Of a DNA stretch of 24,122 nt, positions 1 to 6,937 are shown in pieces. The stretch is taken from contig CAMLGF010000057.1 in the NCBI GenBank assembly GCA_946479515.1, positions 1 to 24,122 of the forward strand, read 5' to 3'. Source of the DNA: an uncultured Pseudomonadota bacterium. GTDB lineage: Bacteria > Pseudomonadota > Gammaproteobacteria > Steroidobacterales > Steroidobacteraceae. A program made the translations under genes and the position numbers. Below the pieces are notes generated by a model. That model searched no databases. It was not told where the DNA came from and worked only from the letters and a program-made list of their open reading frames with translations. Each line of letters begins with the position of its first letter. The stretch's first letter is position 1.

Positions 1-585
1 CTGTTCGCCGTGCAGCACAGCGTCATGGCGCGGCCCGCGTTCAAGCGCTGGTGGACGCGCGTGATTCCGGCGGCCGCGGAGCGCAGCACCTATGTGCTGT
101 TCTCGAGCCTGTGCCTGATCGCGCTGTTCTGGTTCTGGCAGCCCATGGGCGGAGTGATCTGGCAGGTGAGTTCGATCACGGCGGTGAACACCCTGTACGG
201 CATCTATGCCGCGGGCTGGCTGCTGCTGTTGTACTCCACGTTCCTCATTAATCACTTCGACCTGTTCGGCCTGCGCCAGGTGTGGCTGCACCTGCGCGGC
301 AAGCCGTACACCGGGGTTCCGTTCCGCTCACCGTGGCTGTACCGCCAGGTGCGTCATCCGCTGTACGTGGGCTGGCTGATGATCTTCTGGGCCACGCCGA
401 CGATGACCGCGGCGCACCTGCTGTTCGCGCTCATGACCACGGGGTACATCCTGGTGGCCATCCAGTTCGAGGAGCACGATCTCATGAACGAGCATCCCGA
501 GTACCGCGAGTATCGCCGGCAGGTGCCCATGCTGCTGCCGTTCCGCAAGCGCGGTGCGCGCGCCATGGCTCGCAAGGCGGCGTGA
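1..585 (+). CDS. mddA: Methanethiol S-methyltransferase-like protein (NnrU/isoprenylcysteine methyltransferase superfamily), 5'-truncated by the window
   Basis: An open frame runs in from base 1, so the true start lies outside; 194 C-terminal residues are visible. The start of the visible part reads QHSVMARPAFKRWW, then ERSTYVL, which I recognise from MddA proteins. MddA methylates methanethiol to dimethyl sulfide using S-adenosylmethionine. Several hydrophobic helices follow (around FSSLCLIALFWFW and AAGWLLLLYSTFLI). The C-terminal part carries the isoprenylcysteine-methyltransferase-like signature: VRHPLYVGW near residue 119 and, later, an EEHDL...HPEYREY block. These would form the SAM pocket at the inner-membrane face. 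Known MddA proteins have roughly 260 residues, so about 65 should be missing upstream. The closest alternative is a generic NnrU or ICMT-family membrane methyltransferase. The substrate is assigned by family resemblance only. Confidence 0.75.
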   Translation: MFAVQHSVMARPAFKRWWTRVIPAAAERSTYVLFSSLCLIALFWFWQPMGGVIWQVSSITAVNTLYGIYAAGWLLLLYSTFLINHFDLFGLRQVWLHLRGKPYTGVPFRSPWLYRQVRHPLYVGWLMIFWATPTMTAAHLLFALMTTGYILVAIQFEEHDLMNEHPEYREYRRQVPMLLPFRKRGARAMARKAA

Positions 586-649
586 GCCGGCCGTAGTGGT
601 CAGGCCAGGTAGTTGGCCAGAGAAACGCCCGCGAAGCTGACAGGCCGAC

Positions 650-678
650 GGGCGGCCGGTTCTGGACTCCGGCCGCCC
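650..678. terminator. GC-rich hairpin between convergent genes (possible bidirectional terminator)
   Basis: A perfect 10-bp inverted repeat, GGGCGGCCGG (650-659) and CCGGCCGCCC (669-678), with a 9-base loop. It lies between the stop of the methyltransferase and the stop of the PRC-barrel gene, which converge on it. No T-run follows on either strand, so intrinsic termination is inferred from stem strength and position only. Confidence 0.4.
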
Positions 679-712
679 GCCGCGGGCGCGTCGCGCCCGA
701 TTCGCGCGCCTG

Positions 713-1069
713 CTAGTGCGTCTTGTAGTACGCGTTCGCGCTGGCGCTGTAACTGGCGGCGCCGTCGGCACGGGTGAGCTTGTCCAGCGAGTCCGCCGGA
801 GCGGCCTTGAGCTGCTCCTTGGTGAACGGCACGACGTAGCTGTCCTCGCTCTCCACGTAGTCGAGGGCCGACCACGGCACGGGATGGTACTTCTCGTTCA
901 TGCCGAGGAAGCCGCCAAAGCCGACCACGGCATACACGATGTTGTTGGAGAGCTTGTCGAGAACGATGTCCTCGACGGTGCCGATCCTCTCGCCGGCGGT
1001 ATTCTTCACGGTGGTGCCGATCACTTTCTTGGCACGAATCACTTCGGTGTGCCCCGATGCGGTCGTCAT
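713..1069 (-). CDS. PRC-barrel domain protein
   Basis: A 118-residue protein. The ATG at 1069 is preceded by an AAGGAGG ribosome site six bases upstream, which fixes the start. Residues about 9-85 match the PRC-barrel fold: a VIRAKKVIGTTVKN strand pair, GERIGTVEDIVLD, then VVGFGGFLGMNEKYHPVPW and a YVVPFTKEQL segment. PRC-barrels are small beta-barrels also found in RimM and the photosynthetic reaction centre H subunit. Free-standing bacterial copies are common and mostly uncharacterised, often linked to stress or envelope functions. There is no signal peptide or membrane segment, so it should be cytoplasmic. The C-terminal tail (about 30 residues, rich in Ala and Ser, ending AYYKTH) is probably disordered. 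It appears to be a single-gene unit between two GC hairpins. The family is clear; the role is unknown. Confidence 0.9.
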   Translation of the reverse strand: MTTASGHTEVIRAKKVIGTTVKNTAGERIGTVEDIVLDKLSNNIVYAVVGFGGFLGMNEKYHPVPWSALDYVESEDSYVVPFTKEQLKAAPADSLDKLTRADGAASYSASANAYYKTH

Positions 1070-1133
1070 GGCGAACCTCCTTCTGTCTGGGAAAGCCGGT
1101 GAATCATAGGAACCGGCGGGGCGAGCGCTGCAT

Positions 1134-1171
1134 CGGACGGCGGCACGAGAGCCTGTCAGCGCCGCCGTCCG
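1134..1171 (-). terminator. Hairpin downstream of the sigma/anti-sigma/subtilase operon
   Basis: A perfect 11-bp stem (1134-1144 with 1161-1171; core GGACGGCGGC/GCCGCCGTCC) with a 16-base loop. It begins 26 bases after the stop of the minus-strand subtilase-like gene and lies just upstream of the PRC-barrel gene. No T-tract follows, so Rho-independent function is uncertain. Confidence 0.4.
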
Positions 1172-1196
1172 CGGCGTAGGACGGCCGAGCGCGCCT

Positions 1197-2303
1197 TCAG
1201 CGGATGGTCAGTTCCACGTCGTCGGCGTGGAAATTCGCCTCGCGGCAGGCGAGGCGCAGTATTCCGGACGAGCGCCGCAGTGAGGCCGCGGGGACCGTCA
1301 TCTTGAGTGCGCCCGCGCGCGCGTACGCCAGCTCGCGCCAGTGTTCGTCGCCATGCGGGCGATACAGCGCCACGATGTTGGCGCAGAACGGTGGGCGATA
1401 GCGCAGCTTCCAGTGCATGACGGCATCGGCGAGCGGCGACCAGGTGAGCGAGCGGATTTCCTCGGCGTGTGCGAGCGGGCCGAGCACCGCGTCGCCGATG
1501 TCGAGCAGCTGCCCGCTCGCGCAGAGTTCCGCGAGCTGCGGCCGCGCCGAACCGCTGGCGAGCAGATGTTCCTTGATCTCGTGATAGCCCCAGCCCGGGT
1601 TGAGCGCCTTGAGCAGCGCCGCGCAGCCGCTGACGTAGGCCGGCGCCACCGCGGCGCCGTACAGCTCGCTGTGGCCGTCGCCGCGCCAGCGCGGCACGCG
1701 CGCAAAGCCCGGCGCGGCGATGTCGGCCCGGGAGCCGCCACGTGGACTACGGTAGTTAGACAGCGGCTTGCAGTCCGGGTCCACGGCCAGCACCCGCAGG
1801 GTATTCGGCGCCTGCTCCGGGGCGAGCGGCGCATCGGCGACGTGATCGGCCGAGGTGACCACCAGTGCATTGCGCGTCGCGGCATACTGGATGGCGCGCG
1901 GGACACCCGTCGCGGCGAGATCGGCGCCGTATGCCAGATTGACTATGCACGCGCCCATTTCCACCGCGTACTCGATGGCATGCGCGAGATCGAGCGCCTG
2001 GGTGCCGCCCTGGGTCGCATAGCGCACGGGCAGGATGCGCGAACCCGGCGCCACGCCCGAGAAGCCCACGGCCCCGCCGTGCACGCCGGCCACGATGCCG
2101 GCGGCATGCGTGCCCGGCATCTCGTGCGAATCCGCCGAGCCCGCGTGCCGCGCCACCCCGGGCGGGATGTTAGGCCCCAGTAAGGGATGGTCGACCTGCA
2201 CGCCGCCGTCGACGATGGCGATGAGCACGCCGGGGCTGCCGCGCGTGCGCGCCCACGCGCGTTTCACGCCCAGCCAGTCGAAGGCAGCGCCGAAGGACCC
2301 CAC
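1197..2303 (-). CDS. Catalytically degenerate subtilisin-family (S8) protein, third gene of an ECF sigma operon
   Basis: 368 residues, GTG start at 2303. Residues about 25-235 follow the subtilase fold: VLIAIVDGGVQVDHP around the first catalytic position (Asp32 kept), PGTHAAGIVAG at the histidine region, VAPGSRILPVRY, and a YGAAVAPAYVSGCAALL block matching the serine helix. In active subtilases these read HGTHVAG and GTSMATPHVSG. Here the catalytic histidine position is Pro63 (the remaining His66 matches the second, non-catalytic His) and the nucleophile position is Ala218. The oxyanion Asn segment, normally AAGN, reads TSADH. The last 110 or so residues form a beta-rich tail. No signal peptide is visible. 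The gene follows the anti-sigma-like gene by 48 bases in the same frame, and its ribosome site is weak (GCAGGGG directly before GTG). The fold assignment is firm. Lack of protease activity is a strong inference. A scaffolding or sensing role for the neighbouring sigma system is a guess. Confidence 0.85.
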   Translation of the reverse strand: MGSFGAAFDWLGVKRAWARTRGSPGVLIAIVDGGVQVDHPLLGPNIPPGVARHAGSADSHEMPGTHAAGIVAGVHGGAVGFSGVAPGSRILPVRYATQGGTQALDLAHAIEYAVEMGACIVNLAYGADLAATGVPRAIQYAATRNALVVTSADHVADAPLAPEQAPNTLRVLAVDPDCKPLSNYRSPRGGSRADIAAPGFARVPRWRGDGHSELYGAAVAPAYVSGCAALLKALNPGWGYHEIKEHLLASGSARPQLAELCASGQLLDIGDAVLGPLAHAEEIRSLTWSPLADAVMHWKLRYRPPFCANIVALYRPHGDEHWRELAYARAGALKMTVPAASLRRSSGILRLACREANFHADDVELTIR

Positions 2304-2351
2304 CCCCTGCTTCTGCGACGAGGCGCGAAGCAGTGACAGCCCGGCCGCGGC

Positions 2352-2996
2352 TCAGTGCTTCAGGAATTCGAAATCCAGCGCATCGTCGCTGGAGGACTGC
2401 TTGCGCACGCGCAGGGAATAGGTGCCCGGCTCGAGCCGGTCGCTGTCGATCAGCACTTCCAGCGTGACGGGCGAGGCCGGGTGCTGGTCGTAGAGCGTGG
2501 CGACGGTGTCGATGTGCCGCTTCGGGTCGAGCCGGTCCAGCGCGATGCTGTACGGGTGGCTGGGATCGAACAGCCCGGCAATGGCGACGCGGACCTCGCC
2601 CGCGGGCAGTTCCGGCGTGCCTTCGCCGCCGCGCACCAGTGCGAGCCGCAGCACCTTGTCGCCGTACGAGCTGTCGCTGGTCACGGCGGCCATGAGCGGC
2701 GGCGGGTTGCGCGGCAGGTAGCGGTTCCACAGGTAGAACCCCGCGAACAGCACGAAGGCCATGCCGGCCGCCAGCGCGAGATTCCAGTGCATCGGGCGCT
2801 GCGAGCGCACGAATTCGGCGGTGTCGCCGCGCGATACCTGCGCGAGGCCCTCCTTCAGCCGCTGCTCGAACTCGACCTGCCGGGCGAATTCCGGATTCGC
2901 CAGGCAATACTCCTCGAAAGCCTGCGACTCGCCGTCGCTCATGCGTCCGGAGACGTATCGATCTATCTGCTGCTGGTTCATGTCCCTGGAATTCAT
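2352..2996 (-). CDS. Single-pass membrane anti-sigma-factor-like protein
   Basis: I place the start at the ATG at 2996, which overlaps the sigma-factor stop in an ATGA arrangement typical of translational coupling; this gives 214 residues. An ATG five codons later (2981) is possible. The longer open frame upstream would lie inside the sigma gene and is rejected. Residues about 6-50 (IDRYVSGRMSDGESQAFEEY, then CLANPEFARQVEFEQRL) resemble the cytoplasmic anti-sigma/zinc-finger-like helical domain, but the HxxxCxxC zinc motif is absent. One hydrophobic segment (WNLALAAGMAFVLFAGFYLW, about residues 70-89) spans the membrane. The remaining 120 or so residues are predicted beta-rich and would be periplasmic. 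The role as anti-sigma is inferred from position, topology and the N-terminal domain. The periplasmic part has no family I can name. Confidence 0.75.
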   Translation of the reverse strand: MNSRDMNQQQIDRYVSGRMSDGESQAFEEYCLANPEFARQVEFEQRLKEGLAQVSRGDTAEFVRSQRPMHWNLALAAGMAFVLFAGFYLWNRYLPRNPPPLMAAVTSDSSYGDKVLRLALVRGGEGTPELPAGEVRVAIAGLFDPSHPYSIALDRLDPKRHIDTVATLYDQHPASPVTLEVLIDSDRLEPGTYSLRVRKQSSSDDALDFEFLKH

Positions 2997-3586
2997 ATTC
3001 CGAGATTGAGCAAGTCGCGTTTTGAAAACCCACGTTCTTCGAGGATTTGCCGGAAACGCCTGCGTGCCCGGCTCAGCGCCTGGTTGAACGCGGCTTCGGT
3101 CAGTTCGAGCTCCTGGCAAATGACTTCCTTGTCATGATCTTCGAGATAAAACCGTTTGAGCATCAGGCGATCCCGGGCGTGCGGCAGTTCGCGCAACAAC
3201 GCACGAACCGCCAGCGCGGCTTCCAGGTCCGCGGCGAGCTCCTCGACAGCCCGCGACGAATCGGCATTCCGGTCCGTCGCCTCACTATCCACATCTGTTC
3301 TCTGTCGTTCGGCCTTCCGCAGTGACGCGATGGCGAGATTTCTGGCGGTCTGGGCCGCGAACGCGGCCAGTTTCTGTGGATCGTCGATGCCCACGCCCCG
3401 CAGGCGCTGGAGCACGACTAACAGGGTTTCCTGTACGAGGTCCTGCAGGAGGCCGGTGTCGCCGCCTGTGCGGCGGCGCAGTATCACGCGCAAGCCCGGC
3501 TCGAATTGCCGGATCAGCTCACTTTCGGCGGAGACGTCGCCCTGCTGGATGCGGCGCGTCAGCTCCCCGCCTGGAACGAAATCCAT
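2993..3586 (-). CDS. ECF-type RNA polymerase sigma factor
   Basis: 197 residues; the ATG at 3586 is preceded by an AAGGGGG ribosome site. Region 2 spans about residues 24-95 and includes DLVQETLLVVLQRL (the -10 recognition and core-binding helices) and AFAAQTARNLAIASLRK. Region 4 spans about 130-183, with LPHARDRLMLKRFYLEDHDKEV followed by the helix-turn-helix ending in ALSRARRRFRQIL. There is no region 1 or 3, as expected for an ECF factor. It directs RNA polymerase to a small regulon and is normally held by a membrane anti-sigma factor, here the overlapping next gene. ECF operons are often autoregulated, but I could not identify a convincing ECF-type promoter pair in the 89-base divergent gap upstream (3587-3675). 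The GFA gene starts on the other side of that gap. Confidence 0.92.
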   Translation of the reverse strand: MDFVPGGELTRRIQQGDVSAESELIRQFEPGLRVILRRRTGGDTGLLQDLVQETLLVVLQRLRGVGIDDPQKLAAFAAQTARNLAIASLRKAERQRTDVDSEATDRNADSSRAVEELAADLEAALAVRALLRELPHARDRLMLKRFYLEDHDKEVICQELELTEAAFNQALSRARRRFRQILEERGFSKRDLLNLGI

Positions 3587-3675
3587 GGCCCCCTTGACCC
3601 TTTCTCTATCGGAATTGGAATGGTCCGCGCGGGGATTCTATCCTCGCCCCCGGACACACGGCTGGGAGATTTCCG

Positions 3676-4077
3676 GTGCTGAAGACATATCACGGGTCCT
3701 GTCATTGCGGCGCGGTGCGCTTCGAGGCGGACATCGACCTCACGCAGCCGACGTATCGCTGCAACTGCTCGATCTGCTCGCGTAACCGCTTCTGGGCGGC
3801 CGTGGTCCCGCCGGCCGCGGTGCGGGTCCTGCAGGGCCGCGGCGAGCTGGTGCAGTATCTGTTCAACTCCATGCAGAACGAGCATCGCTTCTGCAAGACC
3901 TGTGGCGTGCGCCCGTACGGCATCGGCCGCACCCCCGACGACCGGGAAGTGTATGGCGTGAACATCGGCTGTCTCGAAGACGCCACGCCCGAGGAGCTGG
4001 CCGCCGCGCCGATCCGCTACTGCGATGGCAAGAGCGACAATTGGCAGAATCCGCCCGCCATCACGAGCTATCTCTAG
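3676..4077 (+). CDS. GFA-family zinc protein (glutathione-dependent formaldehyde-activating enzyme / CENP-V fold)
   Basis: 133 residues, GTG start at 3676 with a GGGAG ribosome site about eight bases upstream. It shows the family's cysteine pattern: [11 protein letters not shown] (Cys9, Cys11), CNCSICSR (Cys29, Cys31, Cys34) and [11 protein letters not shown] (Cys73, Cys76). These bind the structural and active-site zinc ions of the Mss4-like beta-tent fold. Family members were named for accelerating S-hydroxymethylglutathione formation from formaldehyde and glutathione, but most are uncharacterised and that activity is disputed for many. It is cytoplasmic and ends convergently with the histidine kinase gene, with a 30-base gap. 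The family is clear; the substrate is unknown. Confidence 0.9.
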   Translation: MLKTYHGSCHCGAVRFEADIDLTQPTYRCNCSICSRNRFWAAVVPPAAVRVLQGRGELVQYLFNSMQNEHRFCKTCGVRPYGIGRTPDDREVYGVNIGCLEDATPEELAAAPIRYCDGKSDNWQNPPAITSYL

Positions 4078-4107
4078 TGAATGACGGGACGGCTGGCCGG
4101 TGACGGC

Positions 4108-5382
4108 TCAGGCCATCGCGAAGCCATCGATCGGCAGGCGCATGATGAACGTGGTGCCCTTGCCGAGCTCGGTGGTGAAGTCGAGGCTGCCGTTGTGGCC
4201 GTTGATGATGACCTTGCGCGCGACCGACAGTCCCTGGCCCGTGCCCTGGCCGACTTCCTTGGTCGTGAAGAAGTGATCGAAAACGCGCTCGCGGATGTCC
4301 TCGGGAATGCCGCCGCCGGAGTCCTCGATCTCGAGCACCACGTACTCGCCCTCGCTGCGTGAGCGCACCACGATCCGGCCGCGCTCGCCGGTGCCCTTGT
4401 TCTTCTCGCCGATGGCCTCGGCCGCATTGACGATCAGACCCAGCAGCACCTGGTTGATCTGGCCGCCATTACAGGTGACCGGCGGCAGCTCGCCGAGCTG
4501 GGTTTCCACGTCGGCCACGTCCTTGTACTGGCTGCGCGCCACCACCAGCGTGCTCTGGATGGAGCGGTTGAGATCGAACTGGCCGACCTCGTCCTTGTCG
4601 ACGTGCGAGAAATCCTTCATCGAGCGCACGATCTCGGCGATGCGGGTCAGGCCGTCGGCCATGAGCTTGAGCGCCGGCGGCATCTCCTTGCGCAGCTCTT
4701 CGACGTTCTCGTCCGGCTCGCGCGGCTGCGGCATCTGCGCGTGCAGCGTGTCGATGTATTCCAGCAGTTCCTGCACACCGTCCTGCACGAAGGACACGCT
4801 GTCCTTGAGGTACTGGATGGGCGTGTTGATCTCGTGCGCCACGCCCGCGGCCAGGCGGCCGATGGACTCGTGACGCTCCAGCGACGCCAGGCGCTCTTCG
4901 GCGGCCTTGCGCTCGGTGATGTCGTAGCCGGTGCCGACGATGCCGGTGAGATTTCCCTGGGCATCGCGCAGCGGCACCTTCGAGGTGAGGATGACGCGGT
5001 TCATGCCGCGCGTCCTGTCGAAGGCGACCTCCTCCAGGTTGATGAGCGGATCGCCGGATTTGATGAGCGCCTGTTCGTCGGCGAAGAATTTCTCCGCCAT
5101 CTCGCGCGGGAAGAAGTCGAAGTCCGTCTTGCCGATGAGCTGCTCGGGGGTGGCGCCCATGCGCCGGGCCACGAGGTCGTTGCAGGCCGTGAAACGGCTC
5201 TGCGCATCCTTGGCGTAGATGAACGCGGGAATGAGATCGATCATCGTGCGCAGCACGTTGCGTTCGTGCGCGAGCGCGTCCGCGAGATTCTGGCGTTCGC
5301 CACTCGAGGTCGGGTGCTCTTCGAGCAATTCTTCGATCTTTTCCTGGGATACGCTGTTCACGACGGACTCGGGGCGACACAC
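4108..5382 (-). CDS. Soluble PAS-domain sensor histidine kinase
   Basis: 424 residues from the GTG at 5382; a GTG at 5361 is an alternative, and neither has a clear ribosome site. There is no membrane segment, so the kinase senses a cytoplasmic cue. A short coiled N-terminus is followed by a PAS domain at about 45-155 (MIDLIPAFIYAKDAQSRFTA to VGTGYDITERK). The DHp helix contains the phospho-acceptor His183 in GVAHEINTPIQYL. The ATPase domain shows the N box (VLLGLIVNAAEAI, Asn319), the G1 box EIEDSGGGIP (Asp354), FTTK, and the G2 box GQGTGQGLSVARKV. All residues needed for kinase activity are present. The long DHp segment with the proline-rich MPQPREPDENVEEL insert is typical of NtrB/HK4-type kinases. 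No response regulator is adjacent, so it is an orphan. A hairpin separates it from the upstream same-strand genes. Confidence 0.92.
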   Translation of the reverse strand: MCRPESVVNSVSQEKIEELLEEHPTSSGERQNLADALAHERNVLRTMIDLIPAFIYAKDAQSRFTACNDLVARRMGATPEQLIGKTDFDFFPREMAEKFFADEQALIKSGDPLINLEEVAFDRTRGMNRVILTSKVPLRDAQGNLTGIVGTGYDITERKAAEERLASLERHESIGRLAAGVAHEINTPIQYLKDSVSFVQDGVQELLEYIDTLHAQMPQPREPDENVEELRKEMPPALKLMADGLTRIAEIVRSMKDFSHVDKDEVGQFDLNRSIQSTLVVARSQYKDVADVETQLGELPPVTCNGGQINQVLLGLIVNAAEAIGEKNKGTGERGRIVVRSRSEGEYVVLEIEDSGGGIPEDIRERVFDHFFTTKEVGQGTGQGLSVARKVIINGHNGSLDFTTELGKGTTFIMRLPIDGFAMA

Positions 5383-5426
5383 ATTCGGTCGTAGTCGGGT
5401 AACGGCTTAGGGCCTGAAACCTTGAA

Positions 5427-5448
5427 GAACGGCAATGGCTTGCCGTTC
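5427..5448 (-). terminator. Rho-independent-type hairpin after the DUF1349 gene
   Basis: A perfect 9-bp inverted repeat, GAACGGCAA (5427-5435) and TTGCCGTTC (5440-5448), with a TGGC loop. On the minus strand it lies 64 bases after the DUF1349 stop and is followed by TTCAAGGTTT, a weak T-rich run. It would separate the 8371-5512 gene cluster from the histidine kinase. It could equally act as an attenuator in the kinase leader. Confidence 0.5.
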
Positions 5449-5511
5449 CGCAAAGCGATTTCAAAAAGCAGAAATTCCGGTACCGCTAACTGCGCGAACC
5501 GGGCTTCGGAT

Positions 5512-6168
5512 TCAGGCCGAATCGAGCAGCAACTGGTCGAAGGTTGCGTCGAAGCCCTGGCCCTCGGGAGCGCAACACATCACACCCACCATCACCTTTT
5601 GCTGGGCCGGGAAGTAACCCTGCCGAACTGTGACGAACTTCTCGCCGTCCAGCGAGCAACGCGCCTCGATGGAGTCCTTCTGGCGCACCACGCGCCAGTA
5701 CACCGCGCCGCGCTGCGTCAGGTCCTGCATGGTCGACCAGTCGGAATACTCGTGGGTGAACACCACGCTGGCCCAGCGCTTGTCCTCGACCAGTTCCGTG
5801 CCGCATTTCATCCAGTGCCTCTCGTCGAGACGCACCATGAGGCCGGCCTGGTCGTAGAGCGCCGTGTAATTGCCGTCGACGCGGGCCTGGAACAGGAAGT
5901 CGCCGGCGACCGGCACGTACATGAAATGGCCGTTGTCGTTCACGTAGCCGTAGAAGGTCTTGCGCCAGAAGTCCGTCTTGCCGCGGGAGCGCACGTTGAG
6001 CACGCCCTCGGCGTAACTCACGTTCGCGGGCGGGTTGAGCCAGGCCATGCGGCTCAAGAGGTCGCCGCCGCTGCGTCTTTCCACGCGGGCGGGCGCGGCG
6101 GCGGCGAGTGGCGCCGCCAGCGCCAATGACGCGCCCGCGCCGAGGAACTGCCTGCGTGTGCCGATCAT
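5512..6168 (-). CDS. Tat-exported DUF1349 (concanavalin-like, enolase-regulator Ree1-type) protein
   Basis: 218 residues; the ATG at 6168 is preceded by GGGAGA at good spacing. The N-terminus is a twin-arginine signal (TRRQFLGAGASLALAAPLAA), so the folded protein is exported to the periplasm. The mature part matches the DUF1349 beta-sandwich: RGKTDFWRKTFYG, DFLFQARVDGNYTALYDQAGL, MVRLDERHWMKCGTELVED, and VMVGVMCCAPEGQGFDATFD near the C-terminus. Most family members are cytoplasmic proteins of about 200 residues, so a Tat-exported version is less usual. It starts 14 bases after the HAD phosphatase stop, so the two are co-transcribed. Its jelly-roll fold resembles that of lectins and of DUF1080 (3-keto-glycoside hydrolases), and the neighbouring Tat-exported oxidoreductase suggests work on carbohydrates. 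The reaction, if any, is unknown. Confidence 0.85.
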   Translation of the reverse strand: MIGTRRQFLGAGASLALAAPLAAAAPARVERRSGGDLLSRMAWLNPPANVSYAEGVLNVRSRGKTDFWRKTFYGYVNDNGHFMYVPVAGDFLFQARVDGNYTALYDQAGLMVRLDERHWMKCGTELVEDKRWASVVFTHEYSDWSTMQDLTQRGAVYWRVVRQKDSIEARCSLDGEKFVTVRQGYFPAQQKVMVGVMCCAPEGQGFDATFDQLLLDSA

Positions 6169-6182
6169 GCGGATGTCTCCCG

Positions 6183-6806
6183 TCAGAGTCCGGCGTGCGG
6201 TAGATAGCCGCGCAGCTCCGCGCGGCAGCTCGCCGGGTCGCGGAACTGGATGGCATGCAGACCGCAGGCGCGCGCGGCGGCCACGTTCCGCTCGATGTCG
6301 TCGATGAACACGCTATCGGCCGGCTGGATGCCGGTCTTCTCCAGCAGGTGTTCGAAGATCGCGGGGTCGGGCTTGATCAGCAGGATCTGCCCGGAAATCA
6401 CCAGGTACCTGAAGTGCCGGAAGAACCCGTGCCGCTCGATGAGATAGTCGTACGTGCTTGCCGGCATGTTGGAGAGCAGATAGAGGTGCACGCCGGCGCG
6501 CGCGAGATCGTCGACCAGCCGCACCGTGCCCGCGATGGGCGTGAGCGATTCGCGCGTGGCGTGGATCAGCGCGCGGGTCTCATCGGTGCTCAGCTCCGTC
6601 GTGCGCGCGAAGTGCTCGATGGCGGCATCCAGGCTCAGCCCGCCGCGGTCGAATTCGTGCCAGTCGGCATGCTCGAACATCCGCTCGCGGATGCGCGCCT
6701 GGTCGGCCGGGTCGGGATGCAGGCGGGCGATGACGGCCGGAGGATTCCATTCCAGCAACACCTGCCCCACGTCGAAGACGACATTCTGAATCGGAATTGG
6801 GGACAT
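6183..6806 (-). CDS. HAD-family hydrolase, YihX (sugar-1-phosphatase)-like
   Basis: 207 residues, ATG at 6806 with no strong ribosome site. The haloacid-dehalogenase motifs are in order: motif I FDVGQVLLEW (nucleophile Asp12), motif II LLSNMP (Ser112), motif III KPDPAIF (Lys145) and motif IV VFIDDIERNV (Asp169, Asp170). An alpha-helical cap lies between motifs I and II. The second position of motif I is Gly14 rather than Asp, as in the YihX subgroup (FDLGNV), whose E. coli member removes phosphate from alpha-glucose-1-phosphate. It is cytoplasmic. It lies between two Tat-exported proteins and overlaps a repeat-like sequence at its 5' end: the start codon sits inside GGGGACATGC. The substrate is inferred only loosely from family and from the sugar-related neighbours. 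Confidence 0.88.
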   Translation of the reverse strand: MSPIPIQNVVFDVGQVLLEWNPPAVIARLHPDPADQARIRERMFEHADWHEFDRGGLSLDAAIEHFARTTELSTDETRALIHATRESLTPIAGTVRLVDDLARAGVHLYLLSNMPASTYDYLIERHGFFRHFRYLVISGQILLIKPDPAIFEHLLEKTGIQPADSVFIDDIERNVAAARACGLHAIQFRDPASCRAELRGYLPHAGL

Positions 6807-6893
6807 GCTTCAATTCTGCCGTAACAATCGCGGGCCGGCAGGGCGATCGCGCGGCGCCGGCGGATTGTGACAACAGATATCAGGCATGTCCCC
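6799..6893. repeat. Inverted repeat pair GGGGACATGC / GCATGTCCCC spanning the HAD gene start
   Basis: GGGGACATGC at 6799-6808 is matched by its exact reverse complement at 6884-6893, 75 bases away. The first copy contains the HAD start codon. The interior is GC-rich, with GCCGGC at 6833-6838 and 6858-6863. The GGGGACAT core recurs downstream of the second halogenase (16705). Membership of a dispersed REP-like family is inferred. Confidence 0.35.
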
Positions 6894-6937
6894 GTGAGGC
6901 ACCAACGAATGGATAGAGGGTGCCCCCGTTTCGCCCA

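Noticed and set aside
2997..3119. N-terminal extension of the anti-sigma-like protein by 41 residues
   Set aside because: It would lie wholly within the sigma-factor gene; the ATGA overlap at 2993-2996 is a much better start.
6833..6863. Terminator from the GCCGGC pair between the HAD and Gfo/Idh/MocA genes
   Set aside because: Each arm is a self-complementary six-base word, expected often at this GC content; no T-run and no extended stem.
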